Counted from the stretch's first letter, positions 21,320-32,490 are shown. The stretch is DNA of 64,000 bases from Ostreococcus lucimarinus CCE9901 (GCF_000092065.1 NC_009360.1:744001-808000); one strand, 5' to 3'. Numbers and translations: made by a program. The notes: generated by a model from the sequence alone, not told the origin.

Positions 21320-21862
21320 TCACGCGTCGGCGCCTCCGCGCCGCATCGCTCGCATCGCCGGCGTCCAGAACGCTCGACACGCCGCGTCGACGCCCGCCGC
21401 GCTCACAAGCGTCCACGCCACCCCCCCCACGCACCCGTCCTCGCGCGCGTCCTCGTCCAGCCCGAACGACAGCCACTTCCCCATCGGCCACGCGCACGCG
21501 CTCGGCAGCGCGAACATCACCGCGCGCGCGTTCGCGCCCACGAACGCCAGTCCGCAGACCGCCTTCATCGCGCTCGCCCCGTGCGCGCATCGCAGCGCCG
21601 CGCGCGTCGCCGGCGTCCGCCTCGCCTCGAGCGCCGCGAGTCGCGCGCGTAATTTTTCCACCCGTCGTTCGTACGTCGCGTCGGCGCGCGACGCGCGTCG
21701 CGCGAGCGACCGCGACGCCCGCGCGATCGCGCGCTGCAGCGCGAGCAACGGTTCGAGGTCGAAGCGACGCGTCAGCGCGTGCTTGGCGCAGTCGACGACG
21801 ACGAAGGCGACCAAGATCGTCCACGGGCTCGACGCGAGCGCGCGCGCGGTATTTTCACCCAT
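21320..21862 (-). CDS. GET1/WRB-like subunit of the tail-anchored protein insertase
   Basis: The 180-residue product begins MGENTARALASSP at 21862. It has three hydrophobic segments: TILVAFVVVDCAKHA (about 15-30), MKAVCGLAFVGANARAVMFA (about 98-118) and a C-terminal VGGVAWTLVSAAGV. A long basic coiled coil lies between the first two (residues about 38-88). This is the topology of GET1/WRB, the ER receptor whose cytosolic coiled coil binds GET3 to insert tail-anchored proteins. The C-terminal WPMGKWLSF followed by a glycine-rich VGGVAW segment resembles WRB (WxxPLxxLLSFP...GGVG). Overall identity is low, so the call rests on topology and this motif. An alternative ATG at 21988 would overlap the neighbouring divergent gene and adds only Arg-rich sequence. 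Confidence 0.6.
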   Translation of the reverse strand: MGENTARALASSPWTILVAFVVVDCAKHALTRRFDLEPLLALQRAIARASRSLARRASRADATYERRVEKLRARLAALEARRTPATRAALRCAHGASAMKAVCGLAFVGANARAVMFALPSACAWPMGKWLSFGLDEDAREDGCVGGVAWTLVSAAGVDAACRAFWTPAMRAMRRGGADA

Positions 21863-21932
21863 CGAACGAACGCGCGCGCGTAAACGCGTCGCGGTCGGAC
21901 GCGCGTCGAGCCGGCGACGATTCGATGATCGG
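21863..21932. promoter_or_regulatory. Short bidirectional promoter region between GET1-like and K+ channel genes
   Basis: Only 70 bp separate the divergent start codons of the GET1-like gene (21862, minus) and the potassium channel (21933, plus). Control elements must lie here or inside the coding regions. I see no clear TATA box. Confidence 0.4.
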
Positions 21933-23117
21933 ATGGATGCGCCAACACTAACTAATGGACGAATGCGCGGGTCGCGTCGCCACACCATGCCGCGTCGACC
22001 GAACGCGCCGCGCGAGGCGCCCGGGAAGTACGGCGCGATGGCGCGCGATGAAGAGAGCGGCGTGCGCGCGGCGTGGACGTCCGCGGACGACGCGAACGAC
22101 GACGACGCGGGACGAAGGATGCGAACGCGGTCGAAGCGAAAGGGCGCGCGACCGGGACCGCCGAAAGCGGAACCGCCGAAAAAACTGGCGAAACGGATCG
22201 TGGGGTTCTTTTACGACAATCTGTGGATCGCGTTCGTGGCGTACGCGCTGGGGGCGATGTGTATTCTGCAAAAGATTCCGGGGGAGCGCGATTTCGCGAA
22301 GCCGGCGGACGCGGCGTATTTCGTGGCGATCAGCGCGACGACGGTGGGGTACGGGGACATGTCGCCGAAGACGGACGAGGGAAAGGTGTTCGTGATGGTG
22401 CTGCTCGTCACGGGCGTCGCCATCGCGGGGGTGGCGATGACGAAGGTTACGGATTGGATTTTAAAGGCGCAGGAGCGCGCGATGAACGCGGTGATGGAAC
22501 GTTCAAAGGCGCGCATGGCGGTTGATATGGCAAAGTTGCGCGCGCAGGTCGGTGCGGACGCGGGCGCGGATCAGGACGAAGAGTTGAAGCGAGCGCTGGC
22601 GAACAAAGAGGAACGCACGTTCAGGGCGAAGCAGCTGTCTCCGCTCGCGCGAGCGTTGGTCGCCATCGCCGTCGTCGTCATTCTGGGCGCCGTCGTGATG
22701 CATCGACTCGAGAATATTAGCTTTTTAGACGGGTGTTATTGGTCCATCGTCACCAGCACGACCGTCGGATACGGTGACGTGACGCCGAAGACGCAGAGCG
22801 GGAGGATTTTCGCCTCGTTTTACTGCTTCATCACCGTCGGCGTCATGGCGTGGGCCATCGGACAAATAGCGAGCTCGAGCGTCGAGTCCCAAGTCGAGAA
22901 ACACGCCCAACTGAAGGCGTTTAAACTCACCCCCGAGTGGCTCGCCGCGCAAGGAGGCGATAAGGGTTACGTGGACGAGTTTGATTTCGCAAAGGCGATG
23001 TTATTAGCCATGGGCAAGTGCGAACAGAGCGATTTCGACACCGTCGCCGCTCGATTCAACGAGCTCGACGTCAACGGCGATCGCACGCTCGACGCCAAGG
23101 ACTTGCTCGGCGCGTAA
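21933..23117 (+). CDS. Two-pore-domain potassium channel (TPK/KCO type) with C-terminal EF-hand
   Basis: The 394-residue protein has two pore loops with the K+ selectivity signature: ISATTVGYGDMSPK (about residue 134) and VTSTTVGYGDVTPK (about residue 277). Each is flanked by hydrophobic helices (FFYDNLWIAFVAYALGAM, FVMVLLVTGVAIAGVAM, ARALVAIAVVVILGAVVM, FYCFITVGVMAWAIGQI). A C-terminal EF-hand loop (LDVNGDRTLDAKD) suggests Ca2+ control, as in the vacuolar TPK channels of plants. The start is uncertain: ATGs at 21933, 21963 and 21987 are in frame, and the frame stays open further upstream without supported sequence. The basic, Pro-rich N-terminus is cytosolic. It is probably an organellar or vacuolar channel; the location is inferred. 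Confidence 0.9.
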   Translation: MDAPTLTNGRMRGSRRHTMPRRPNAPREAPGKYGAMARDEESGVRAAWTSADDANDDDAGRRMRTRSKRKGARPGPPKAEPPKKLAKRIVGFFYDNLWIAFVAYALGAMCILQKIPGERDFAKPADAAYFVAISATTVGYGDMSPKTDEGKVFVMVLLVTGVAIAGVAMTKVTDWILKAQERAMNAVMERSKARMAVDMAKLRAQVGADAGADQDEELKRALANKEERTFRAKQLSPLARALVAIAVVVILGAVVMHRLENISFLDGCYWSIVTSTTVGYGDVTPKTQSGRIFASFYCFITVGVMAWAIGQIASSSVESQVEKHAQLKAFKLTPEWLAAQGGDKGYVDEFDFAKAMLLAMGKCEQSDFDTVAARFNELDVNGDRTLDAKDLLGA

Positions 23118-23224
23118 CTGCGCGATCATGTTTTAATAGTACTCATTCGCGACTCTGTATCGCGCGCTCACGCAACCGCGACGCCCTCCTCAGCTCGCAC
23201 AACTGCCCCCACACTCGCCCGCGC

Positions 23225-23734
23225 ATGCGCTCGTTGAACGCGATCGCACGAGCGTATCGCGTCGTCCGCGCCGCGCCGTCGCGTCGAGCGAACAACGATC
23301 GACCTCGTCGCGCGATGGCGCACGCGCGTAAGCCCGGCGTCGCGTCGGACGACGAGTTTGAACGATTTTTTAGCGCAAATCAAGGCAAAACGGTCGTCGT
23401 CCTTGACGCGCGCAACAGCGATTTTAGCGTCGAACCGTCGGACGAGCAGTTTGGTGGACCTCAGGGGAGCGCTCCGATCGCGGATTGCGGCACCAGCGCG
23501 CGTCCGAACGCGGTGAACTGCGCTTTTGATCGCTCGGCGAACGCGCTGCGCGATTTGCAAGTCCTCGAAGCGAAGACGGGCGGGAATAAGTCGACGCCGA
23601 TCATCACGCACTGCGGCGGTGGCGGACGTGGGCAGAAGGCGAAAGAGTATTTAATATCGCAGGGGTACTCGAACGTCATCAACGGCGGTGGGCCCGCCGT
23701 CGAAGCGCTCTGGAAGACGTTTGGTTCGATGTGA
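23225..23734 (+). CDS. Rhodanese-domain protein, probably organellar
   Basis: The 169-residue product has an Arg/Ala-rich N-terminus (residues 1-35) typical of a mitochondrial or plastid transit peptide. A single rhodanese domain follows. Visible features are VVVLDARNSDF (about 55-65), VNCAFDRSANAL (about 98-109) and the active loop THCGGGGRGQKAKEYLISQGY (about 131-150). The catalytic cysteine is present, and the loop is Gly-rich (CGGGGRG). The C-terminus VINGGGPAVEALW matches the end of rhodanese folds. It would carry sulfur as a persulfide; the partner is unknown. The gene lies between the TPK gene (107 bp upstream) and a convergent membrane-protein gene (67 bp downstream). Confidence 0.85.
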   Translation: MRSLNAIARAYRVVRAAPSRRANNDRPRRAMAHARKPGVASDDEFERFFSANQGKTVVVLDARNSDFSVEPSDEQFGGPQGSAPIADCGTSARPNAVNCAFDRSANALRDLQVLEAKTGGNKSTPIITHCGGGGRGQKAKEYLISQGYSNVINGGGPAVEALWKTFGSM

Positions 23735-23801
23735 TTCGCGACGCTCGAGTCGAGTCGCGGGTGCGGTTCTAGCAGAAATTTGTCATTCATTCATGCAGTT
23801 T

Positions 23802-24560
23802 TTAAGGCACGCTCGCCGCGAGCGCCTCTTCTTCTTGCGCGCGGAAGGCGCGGTGGGAACGCCGCGCCGCTCGTGCCTTGCTCGCTGAATCCCAATCGAC
23901 GATGACGAACGTCCACGACAAGCTGTGCGCGCACGCGCACGTCAGCCACATCCAGTACCCCCACCCGAGATAGTCGACGAACGCATCCTTCGCGATATAG
24001 CTCGGCATGTCGGCGCGCACGCGAGCGACGAGAACGGCGTACGAGACGCACGCGATGATGCACGCGATTTCCGCAAAGCCGCCGTACACCGCCGCCGACG
24101 TCGACGCGAATCCCGCCTTCGCCCGACGCCGTCGAATGAAGTAAAAAACCTCACAAACCAATTCCATCGCGCCGTAAAAGATGAATCCCACCGCGCAGGC
24201 GCGCGTCAGCTCTACGAGACTCATGTGATTACCACCGAAGACGTCGCCGTAAAACTCGCCGATCTCCGTCGAGCACTGACGAGAATCGCGCCCGAGTCCC
24301 CGAAACGACGTCTCCATCTCGCGCCACCAACGAGTGATGCTCGATCGATCGAGTCGACGCGCATCGATGTTCGAGAAGTGATAGCACACGCGCCAGAGCC
24401 CGGCTCGAGAGATTCCCGGCAGCGCGCGCGCGGGCCGCTTCGGCTCCAGCCACTGTTCACTACACAAGGAAACCACCGCGAACGCGAGCGTCAGCGCGCG
24501 CCACGCGGAGAACCGAACGAAGAACGCGACTCGATAGAATTTCCACCAGTCTCGGCGCAT
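23802..24560 (-). CDS. Four-TM membrane protein with claudin/PMP22-like topology and GLWxxC motif
   Basis: The 252-residue product (start 24560, MRRDWWKF) has four hydrophobic segments: RALTLAFAVVSLC (about 21-33), ACAVGFIFYGAMELVCEVFYFI (about 122-143), FAEIACIIACVSYAVLVARV (about 164-183) and YWMWLTCACAHSLSWTFVIVDW (about 205-226). The large loop after TM1 contains W37, G54-L55-W56 and C59, a spacing very like the W...GLWxxC signature of the claudin/PMP22/EMP group. A further Cys comes only much later. The C-terminus is short and charged. I do not recognise an orthologue, and the function is unknown. An ATG further upstream (24683) would overlap the divergent WD40 gene. The 3' end converges on the rhodanese gene. 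Confidence 0.65.
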   Translation of the reverse strand: MRRDWWKFYRVAFFVRFSAWRALTLAFAVVSLCSEQWLEPKRPARALPGISRAGLWRVCYHFSNIDARRLDRSSITRWWREMETSFRGLGRDSRQCSTEIGEFYGDVFGGNHMSLVELTRACAVGFIFYGAMELVCEVFYFIRRRRAKAGFASTSAAVYGGFAEIACIIACVSYAVLVARVRADMPSYIAKDAFVDYLGWGYWMWLTCACAHSLSWTFVIVDWDSASKARAARRSHRAFRAQEEEALAASVP

Positions 24561-24681
24561 CGTTTCGAGCGCGTCTCGGCGTCGCGCGTCCCGGCGTCGC
24601 GGTGTGACGACAGTCTCGGCGACGCCACGCGGTGACTGTTCGTATTTCACAACCACCGAAACGTCACCGCGCGACGCGCGC

Positions 24682-25869
24682 ATGACGCTCGAGCCGCTCG
24701 AGCCGCGACGCGCGCCCGCCGTCGCGGACACCGATGCGCTGGTGGCGCTGGCGCATCGCGCGCGGTCCGGGAACGAGTGCACGTGCGCCACGGGGCGAGG
24801 AACGATCGTCAACTTTGACTTGCGCGAACCGAACGACGCGCGCGCGTTCGTCGTTCGAGGCGCGCGCAGGCGCGAAGTCAACGCGCTGACGTGGCGAAAC
24901 GAACACGCGCTGTTTCACGCGTCCGATGCGGTCGTCGTCGAGTTGGATGCGCGTAAGATGAGCGCCGCGGGCGACGCGGCGGTGATTCGGCGGTTCGAGG
25001 GCGCCGGAGACGTCGTCAACGGCGTCGACGTCGATCAAGACGACGCGATGCTCGCGGCGTGCGACGACGCGGGCGAGGTGATCGCGTACGATTTGTCCAA
25101 CGGGGAAATTTTGCGAAAGCTTCGCGGACACGATGGGTGCGTCACGGCGGTGGCGTTTCGAAGGAAACGCGGCGCGAGCGAGTGCGCGACGGCGTCGACG
25201 GATTGTCGCGCGATGAAGTGGGACGTCAAGGCGAAGAGCGTGCCCGTGCGGACGTGGGACGCGAGGAACGTGCTGAGCGCAGAGGATTATGATTGTGGAA
25301 AGATTACCGCGCGCGCGGAAGACGAGTCAGCGTCGATCGACGCGGGCGCGAGCGCAAAGGCGTTCAATCCGCCGATGCTGCACTCGTTGGCGTTTTATCG
25401 AGGCGAGACGAGCGAAGAAAACGCACCGGGCCTTCGCCGCGTCGCCGTCTCCGCGTGTGGTGATGGATCGGTGATCGTCTTCGATATCGATCACCCCGGC
25501 GTGAGCGGTGGATCGCGCGCATCGAAAGGTAAGAAGAAATCGTCGCTCGCGAGCGCCGGACCGTTTGCCGACGGCAGAGTCGAATGCGTCCGCCTCGGCG
25601 CTGACGGCGTCAGGGGTCACACCAACGCGGCGACGTGCGCTGATTTCGTGCCTTGGAACAGAACGGGCGACGTCATCGTGTCCGGTGGCGCGGATCGTCG
25701 CTTATTGGTTTGGAATTGGGTCGACGAGGCGAGCCACGCCGCGAGAGGCCTGCCCGTCGCGTCGATCGAGCGCGATCGCAAGATCAACGACCTCGCCTTC
25801 GCCGCGGACTCTCGCGCGATTTGCGTCGCCGACACGAGTCCGACGCTTAAACTATTCGCACTGCGCTAG
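24682..25869 (+). CDS. WD40-repeat protein, WDR53-like
   Basis: The 395-residue product starts at the ATG at 24682. It shows a chain of WD-type repeats. Examples are VNALTWRNEHALFHASD, VNGVDVDQDDAMLAACDDAG followed by VIAYDLSNGEILRKLRGHDG, then CVTAVAFRRK, and a final FVPWNRTGDVIVSGGADRRL with LLVWNWVDEA. The order of repeats, the insertion before the last two (residues about 210-290) and HTNAATCADF resemble the WDR53 family, a poorly characterised putative substrate receptor of CUL4-DDB1. That role is inferred. The first half is acidic/basic low complexity, coded by GC-rich sequence. It is divergent from the claudin-like gene (121 bp between start codons). Confidence 0.75.
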   Translation: MTLEPLEPRRAPAVADTDALVALAHRARSGNECTCATGRGTIVNFDLREPNDARAFVVRGARRREVNALTWRNEHALFHASDAVVVELDARKMSAAGDAAVIRRFEGAGDVVNGVDVDQDDAMLAACDDAGEVIAYDLSNGEILRKLRGHDGCVTAVAFRRKRGASECATASTDCRAMKWDVKAKSVPVRTWDARNVLSAEDYDCGKITARAEDESASIDAGASAKAFNPPMLHSLAFYRGETSEENAPGLRRVAVSACGDGSVIVFDIDHPGVSGGSRASKGKKKSSLASAGPFADGRVECVRLGADGVRGHTNAATCADFVPWNRTGDVIVSGGADRRLLVWNWVDEASHAARGLPVASIERDRKINDLAFAADSRAICVADTSPTLKLFALR

Positions 25870-26009
25870 GATGTATCACAGGCCGTACCATAGCGAAACC
25901 GTCTCGCGCTCGCCTAACCGCCGCGGAGCGCGACGCCGCAGAGCGCGACGCGCGCGTCCTCCGACGCCGCGTCGAGCGCGCGGCGGGCGCATCGCGTCGC
26001 GGCCATCGC

Positions 26010-29000
26010 ATGCCGCGCGATCGCGCGCCCCGAATCGCCGCGCGCGAGAGCAAACGCTCGAAAACAGCACCAGCCATGTCGGGTGGCGGCGCCGACGTCT
26101 CGACGAAATCAACGACGCCGCAGGGCACCGACGGGACTAAAGGCACCGACGATCGAAGGGATCACGAACGGCGCATGCGAGCGTTGTGCGCGTCGACGAG
26201 CGCGGCGATGCGGGAAGCAGGCGCGGACGCGGATGCGCGAGCGATCGCGGGCGAAGCCGTCGGCGCGCTCTTCGAGCCGACGCTTCGACGCGCGCGCCGA
26301 TTGATGCAAAGCGAACTGGGAAAGTGGTCGTCGGAACATCTCGCGCTCGCGTTGGACATTTTCATGGGGATCGTCAACGACGAGGCGATGGTCGCGGCCG
26401 GGCGGAGCAAGACGTCGAGCGAGGCGCTCGGCGCGCTCGGCGCGCTCGCGAGTTGTTTCGCGACTAAGCCGAGCGGCGCGTTCGAGCGCGCCGTCGTAGA
26501 CGCGATTCCGAGGCGTGCACTCGCTGTAGCACTCGCACGTGGATTTGAATTAGCGGTCGTCGAGGCTCGGGCGGGTGTGCGAGCGTCGCCGAACGATGTG
26601 GAAGTGTTAGCGGAGAGCGCGGCGTTGGCGTACGCGATGACGACGTCGCAGGGGCGAGAAGATGCGACGACGCTGGAGCCCGTGTTGCGGGCGCTGTACG
26701 CGTTTTTGACGCTTGACAGTGCACCGTCGAGAGACGCGACGTTCACGGCGGGTGTGACGCTCGCGAGGGCGTGTTGCGACGACAATCGTCCTGAGACGTC
26801 GCTCGAGGCATTGGAGGCGACGTTTTTTGCCGGAGCGCGCGGTGCTTGCGATGGCAGCGCGCTCTTGCGCGCCGCGACCCGAGTGGCTAGTGCAGACGAA
26901 ACGATGCGAGCGTCATCTTTCGGTGCGCTTGCTGTGCTTCGTGGATTTATCATCACGGCTGACGACGCAGCCCTCGCACGTCGGCGAGACGGTGACGCGA
27001 TATTTCACGACGTGCTGCCGGCCATTTGCGAGTTTATCGAGCACGGCGATGATGTTCATCATAGATTTCACGCTGTTACGTGTTTGAAAGTAGCTTTAGA
27101 AAAGATGAAGTCGGCCGCGTCGATGGGTGCGTTGAAAACGTTTCCAAGAGACGCGTTTGATCGCATCGCGTTTGTCATCGCGTCGCGATGGGAAGACACT
27201 TTCGGGCACACCGTGCGAGAAATCCAGACGTGCTTTGGGTTGTTGCTCGATATCATCGTCGATTCATTTGAGGCGCAGTACGATGATTATGTCGATCGCG
27301 TTATCTCGCGAGCGTTGCGACGGCCAGCAGAGCAGAAGAGCAAGTACCTCGCCCTGCGCGTACTCATTACCAAGTTTGGCGCTACACGCATTCTTACGGC
27401 GGATTTGGATTTACTCTCAAAAACGCTCGACGCCATGCGAGAGGCGTCGATTGCACCCGCGGCATCCAGTATGCTCGCCGACTTGTCGAGTGCGTACATG
27501 AGCGAACTCAAATCCATTTCAAAGTGGCGCGAGTGGTGGCTTCCGTGTGTGACACGTTGCGTGTCCGCGGAATCCAAGGCACGCGCGCCGATCGTGACTT
27601 ATGTCCTGCCGCTCTTTTTTAAACAGGACGGCGAATCCGTCATCGAGTTTACGAAGCATCTCTCGAATGAAGCTAAACGAGACTATCGGAACGACAATCT
27701 CATCGCCGCCGTCGTTTCCGTGCTCAAAGTGGCTCGTAATTTACAAATGGTTGATCCCAGTCGCATCACCGTCGTTCGGGCGGCGGCTAACGGAGACGCC
27801 TCGACGCCTTCATATGAGGTTGACCAAATCGTTATCGACCACGCCATGGCGAGCGTGGACAAAACCGCGCGTCTCGATGTGCTCGAATGGCTTTGCCTGG
27901 AAGGGCGACGCGGCTCGGCCACACTTCCAGGGTCATACGAACTCAAGTTATTGAAGCGCATGGTTTCCGCCAATCTCAGAGGGTGCGTTTCCTTATCGCT
28001 CGTCACAATTTACTCGAGCTCTATGACGATACAATCCTTTAAGGCGCTGACGACTATGAGGCATCCTTAACCTCCTACTCATTCGGAGAGCTCGACCGTT
28101 TCACGCGGCGTACCGCGCGATGACTTGCTGATCGCTTCTCGACTAACCTTCGATTTTTCATTCGTCCGCACACAGAGAATCGGTTTCCTTTCGGAGCGCC
28201 ATCGTGACGCTTGTGTCTAAAGTCTTCGTGCGTATGTGGACTGGTGTCAATCAAATCGGACAAAAAGTCCGACGTCGCGGAGAAGCTGCGATTAAGAAGG
28301 GCATCGTCACAAACCGAGCAAAGGATGATCCTTTGAAGTCGGATATCGAGCGCGCGACAGAGGTGCATGCGTTCGTCGCGGAGATCGTATGCGTGTTGAT
28401 TGCAAACGTGTATCCAGGCGCGCCATTCGAGCGACGTTGCACCGCACTGGAGCTATTAAACGTGATTGCGGATACGTGGAAGACTGCTGATGATTTTGAA
28501 CTTACTGAGAAACACGGAACGGTCGAACATGGCCACGACGTCATCATCGCGCGACGGTTGCTGACTTCGCCGTACGACGCATACATGAGGGATGAAGCGT
28601 TTACGAATCTATTGCTCGGAGCTCTCGTGGACAGCTGGGAGAAATTGCGAATGACTGCGTTTGATTTATTGCGAAGGCATCCGGCACCGCTGGCGGGTAT
28701 CGAGACTCCAGAAATACTTGCAAAACGGCTCGAGTGGGCTTTGCAGCTTTTACGATCGCCTCGCGTTCGTGAAAGTGGTGCGGCGGCGCTGTTGATTCGT
28801 TTACTCATTCGTAAATACGGTTTCGACTTGAACTGGCGTATCCACCTTGGTCCAGTTACTCAGGTCGTCGAACACGCGAGAGACGCCGCAGACGTGGCGA
28901 AATCAGGAGCTACTATCCAGGTCATGGAATCGCTGTGCGACTTACTCGAACAAGATATTGCGCTCGCGGAACGAGACGTCATGAAAGCGAGTCAACGCTC

Positions 29001-32000
29001 ACTTGCACATGGTGCCGTTCTTTTGACGAGATTTGCACTTTGTGAGATTGATTTGAATGGCAAATTCGACGAGTCGACTCAGAAGCGAATACAGGTGAGT
29101 TCAGTCGTGCCTCGCGCGCTACGTGTTTTCGACACTTCTTTCGAAAGGCGATGAAGAAAACCAGGCTCCCTCTACCGAATTGCCATGTCGGATAACCGTC
29201 GGCTGAATCGAACAATAAACAACCCTGGCCAGGACCGAGCTCTTTCGATGTTTTCTTTTTTTTTCTTCATCCCGTCACGCGGTTCGTTGCGACGTTGACT
29301 GAACTCACATTTCTACTTCTATTCGCAGGACTCCGCGAGTCGTTTAATGGCGCTCGCGGGACGCGCCACAGATTTGGCTTTGGACTTCATTAGTCAGCCT
29401 GATGCCTTGGGTGCGACGGCGGAGGAGGTCAAAACTCTACAACACGACGATCTCATGGACGACGCCGAGGATGTTGACGACGACGCATCACTCGATCTCG
29501 CGCCCAAGGCTCAAATCATCACGACAGCGTGCTGGCTGACGGTGAAGGAAACGAGCCTACTCACGGGTGAAATCATAGCTTCGTCCACGGATGTATTTTC
29601 GTTCGATGCGATCAAATCGACGGGCGAGCGCTTGATGAAAGTGTTGTTCGCCGTAAAACACACCGGTGCTCTCGAGAAAACACGCATCGGTATGACTGCA
29701 GTTTGTTCACGCTTGATGCGATCGGACGACGCTGCTATGAAAGCGTTACCGCAGCGTTGGCTTGAAGACCTTCTTGATCAACTCAATCGCCCTGGTCAAG
29801 GCATTCGTGATCGCGTTCGACGTTCGGCGGGCTTACCGTACGCGTTCATGTCCATCCTTCTCGCCGAACCAAAAGGACAACCGAGACTGGCGCTTGACGG
29901 CGCGCTCCCTCGCTTGCTCGATATTGCATCTGGTGTTGTGAGCTCGGACATTCCCCGAGTGCATGCCTTCAACGTTATTCGTGTCATTTTCGCCGATCGA
30001 GATTTGACGATGGACACCACACCGTACGCCGCGCGAGGTGTGCAGGTGTGCATCGACGCTTTCTCTTCGCCAACTTGGGAGGTACGTCCTCTATTGTCAC
30101 GCGCATTCGTTCTCGCTTTCTCGCCGCGCCACGCTGGAGGTATCGTTGCCTGTGCTTTAGCCTTGCGATTGGGCGCATGGCTTGTTCCCCAGCAACATTC
30201 AAGGAGTTCGAACAAAGAGCGCCCGCGTGCTCCAGCGGGCGTTTGGAAACTCGAACTCAACATTCGCTTATCGATGTTTGCTGATCAAACTTTTCGACTG
30301 ACTTTTGCCTCGACGATGCTATAGATTCAAAACGCCGCGACACTGGCTTTTGCGTCGCTCTTGACCAAAGTGTGTGGTTACATGAACACCGTGACGCGCG
30401 CGCGCCATTTCACCGCTGACGGTCGTCACGAGGTGAAATTCGTCGAGTTTTTCCAAAGGTTCCCAACACTCATGACGTATTTGGGCGCCGAACTCGAAAA
30501 GGCAACGAGCCTGTCGTGTTTGGAGACGTCACTCGACGTCCATCCGAGCTTGTATCCAATACTAGCTCTACTCTCTCGATTGAGACCGAGCTTGGACAAA
30601 GACAAGAGCGCGTACACCGATGGTAAATGTGGCGACGACTTCTTCGTTCCGCTCGTGCGATGCATGTCGGGTAGATATCTCGCCGTGCGCACCGCCGCGG
30701 CGCGCGCTATGGTGCCCATTCTACCGTCCACGCGTTTGTGCGAGTACATCGACAAGATATTCACCTTCGAGCTCGTCGATAAAGTAAACCTCAACGCCAT
30801 TCACGGAGCGTTGCTGTGTTTCCTCGAAGTCATCAACGAAGTCCGACGGTCAGCGTTCTCTGATGACGTGTGCTGGGCGGCATTCTCCGCCGACGCGTCC
30901 CGGCGCTTAGTCGCATTCGCCGAGTGTGCCGTCGGAGCGCCGTGTCCGATGATTTCTGCGACATGGCTGAGATGTGCTGAAGCCATTGTCGCGATTGAAA
31001 ACTCAAAGCGCAAGTGCGCGCGCTCAAATTGCGCGTGCCGAACAACGGGGGATGAAAACGCGATCGGTGAAATGTTGCGAATGATTTGGCAGTGTGCCGC
31101 ACCAGTACTATCGGCAAACGCGGAAGGTCATCCAGGGGCATCTGAGTGGCATAGAACAGCGGCAGGAGCGCGAGTACGACTCACATTAGGATTCGATTCT
31201 TGGCTCGTGCCGCTGAATGATGGCCTTTGCGCGAATTTGGACACGGGCGACGCCTTGACGGCGTTGCTCGATACTATCAGTCAAGACTTGCCGTATGAAT
31301 ACCGCGCTGAGGCGTACAAAACCATGTTCAAAACACCCATTACGAAAGATACGAAAGTTTTGAGCGATAAGTTGCGTCATTTCGCCGCGGAAAATCTCGC
31401 GACAGAGTCGCGACACACGTGCGCACGTCGCGCGCTTCAGTGCATCGATTTGTGGACGGCAAGCAGCGATGCGAATGTCTCGTCGACCGTTTTTACCGCC
31501 GTCGAAAGCATTACATTTTCGAGCATAAACGAGCGCGTGCGATCGGAAGGCATGCGATGTCTTGCGGTGCTGTACAAGCGTCGCATTGCCCAACAAAACG
31601 GTTCGTTGAATATTGACGATTTCAAGTCGTTGGACAAGTTTACGCGTGCTTTGTCCATTGGATCTGCACCTGCGCAGTCCGCGGAGACTCGTCGCGCCGC
31701 TGTCGACGCACTCGCTCGAGGGGATCTGTTGCTATACCTCAATCTTGAGAACGTTAAACGACAGGAGTCGAGTCACGACTTTCCGGCACAAGTGGCGTTG
31801 TCGACATGGAAATGCGCGTTGACGCTCGTCGAAGACGAGGATGTTGAAATCCGCGCGAAGGCATCCATCGCCATCTCTCGCGCAGTGGCCCCGACGGTAC
31901 CTAGCGCTCATAGTGAAGAAAGTCTTTGCGACGCTTTCGCACACATGCACTCCAACTTTGCCGGCCTCAGAGAATTCGATGATTACTGCGTCCAACTCGC

Positions 32001-32490
32001 TCGCGGTTTGGCGCACGACGAGGCTAGCTTTGCGAGTGTCATTTCCAACGCCACGAGTGTTCGTCGGCTCTTCGATAAGGAAGCAGATAATATACACGCC
32101 GAACCTCTGTTGTTGGCGCAGATCGCTGCGACTCACGCTTCGCAGACGCTCGATGTTGAACGCGCGAGGGAGGGTCTCAGAGACGTCACCGAGCGAATCG
32201 AATGCATGTTGCGCGCGCTGCGAGCGTCTCCCGAAGACGTGTGGGTGGGCGGCATCGCGGGGCACGAGGCCTGTTTCTTACCAATCAGCAACGCGATTCT
32301 CGGTGCGAGCGTGTTTGCAAAAGCGCTTGAGCGCCAAAACCTTCCCAGTGGTGAATCGTTCCGCGAGACGATGCGCTCGGCGAGCGCGGCGATACCTCAG
32401 CTGCGATTATTCGTAAACGGCGGACTCGACATGTACGACCACGTGTATCTCATGAAGCATCGCTTGTGGCACCTCGGCGCAATCTCCTAA
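26010..32490 (+). CDS. THADA/Trm732 homologue (DUF2428), regulator of tRNA 2'-O-methylation
   Basis: Four exons, 26010-27982, 28176-29094, 29329-30081 and 30325-32490, give 1936 residues. THADA/Trm732 is a HEAT-repeat scaffold that partners the FTSJ1/Trm7 methyltransferase for position 32 of the tRNA anticodon loop. The diagnostic DUF2428 block is in exon 3: ACWLTVKETSLLTGEI and RVRRSAGLPYAFMSILLAEP. The junctions give family-like sequence: SANLRG-ESVSFRSAIVTL across intron 1, KRIQ-DSASRLM across intron 2 and SPTWE-IQNAATLAFASLL across intron 3 (other THADA proteins have W-x-x-RNAATLLFSALL here). The first ATG is at 26010, with a second at 26076. Four separate ORFs in different frames would be called without splicing. 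Confidence 0.85.
27983..28175 (+). other. THADA intron 1
   Basis: A 193-nt intron with donor GTGCGT at 27983, branch-like CTAAC at 28143-28147 and acceptor CAG ending at 28175. The codon GGA is split 2+1 across it. It shifts the frame, and without it the first ORF ends in unrelated sequence at 28070. Confidence 0.7.
29095..29328 (+). other. THADA intron 2
   Basis: A 234-nt intron, phase 0, with donor GTGAGT at 29095 and acceptor GCAG ending at 29328. It contains a T-rich run around 29250-29270. The branch site is uncertain (ACTGAAC near 29300 is a candidate). Confidence 0.7.
30082..30324 (+). other. THADA intron 3
   Basis: A 243-nt intron, phase 0, with donor GTACGT at 30082, branch-like CTGAC at 30298-30302 and acceptor TAG ending at 30324. 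Reading through it would interrupt the conserved W-(V/I)-x-NAATL block of THADA. Confidence 0.75.

Noticed and set aside
21016-21951. Long plus-strand Arg/Ser/Pro-rich frames opposite the Nudix and GET1-like genes
   Set aside because: They are Arg-rich shadow translations. The channel gene has good ATGs from 21933 on, so extending it upstream to 21183 is unsupported.
26162-26956. 264-codon minus-strand frame opposite THADA exon 1
   Set aside because: Ala/Ser-rich shadow with no domain; THADA explains the locus.
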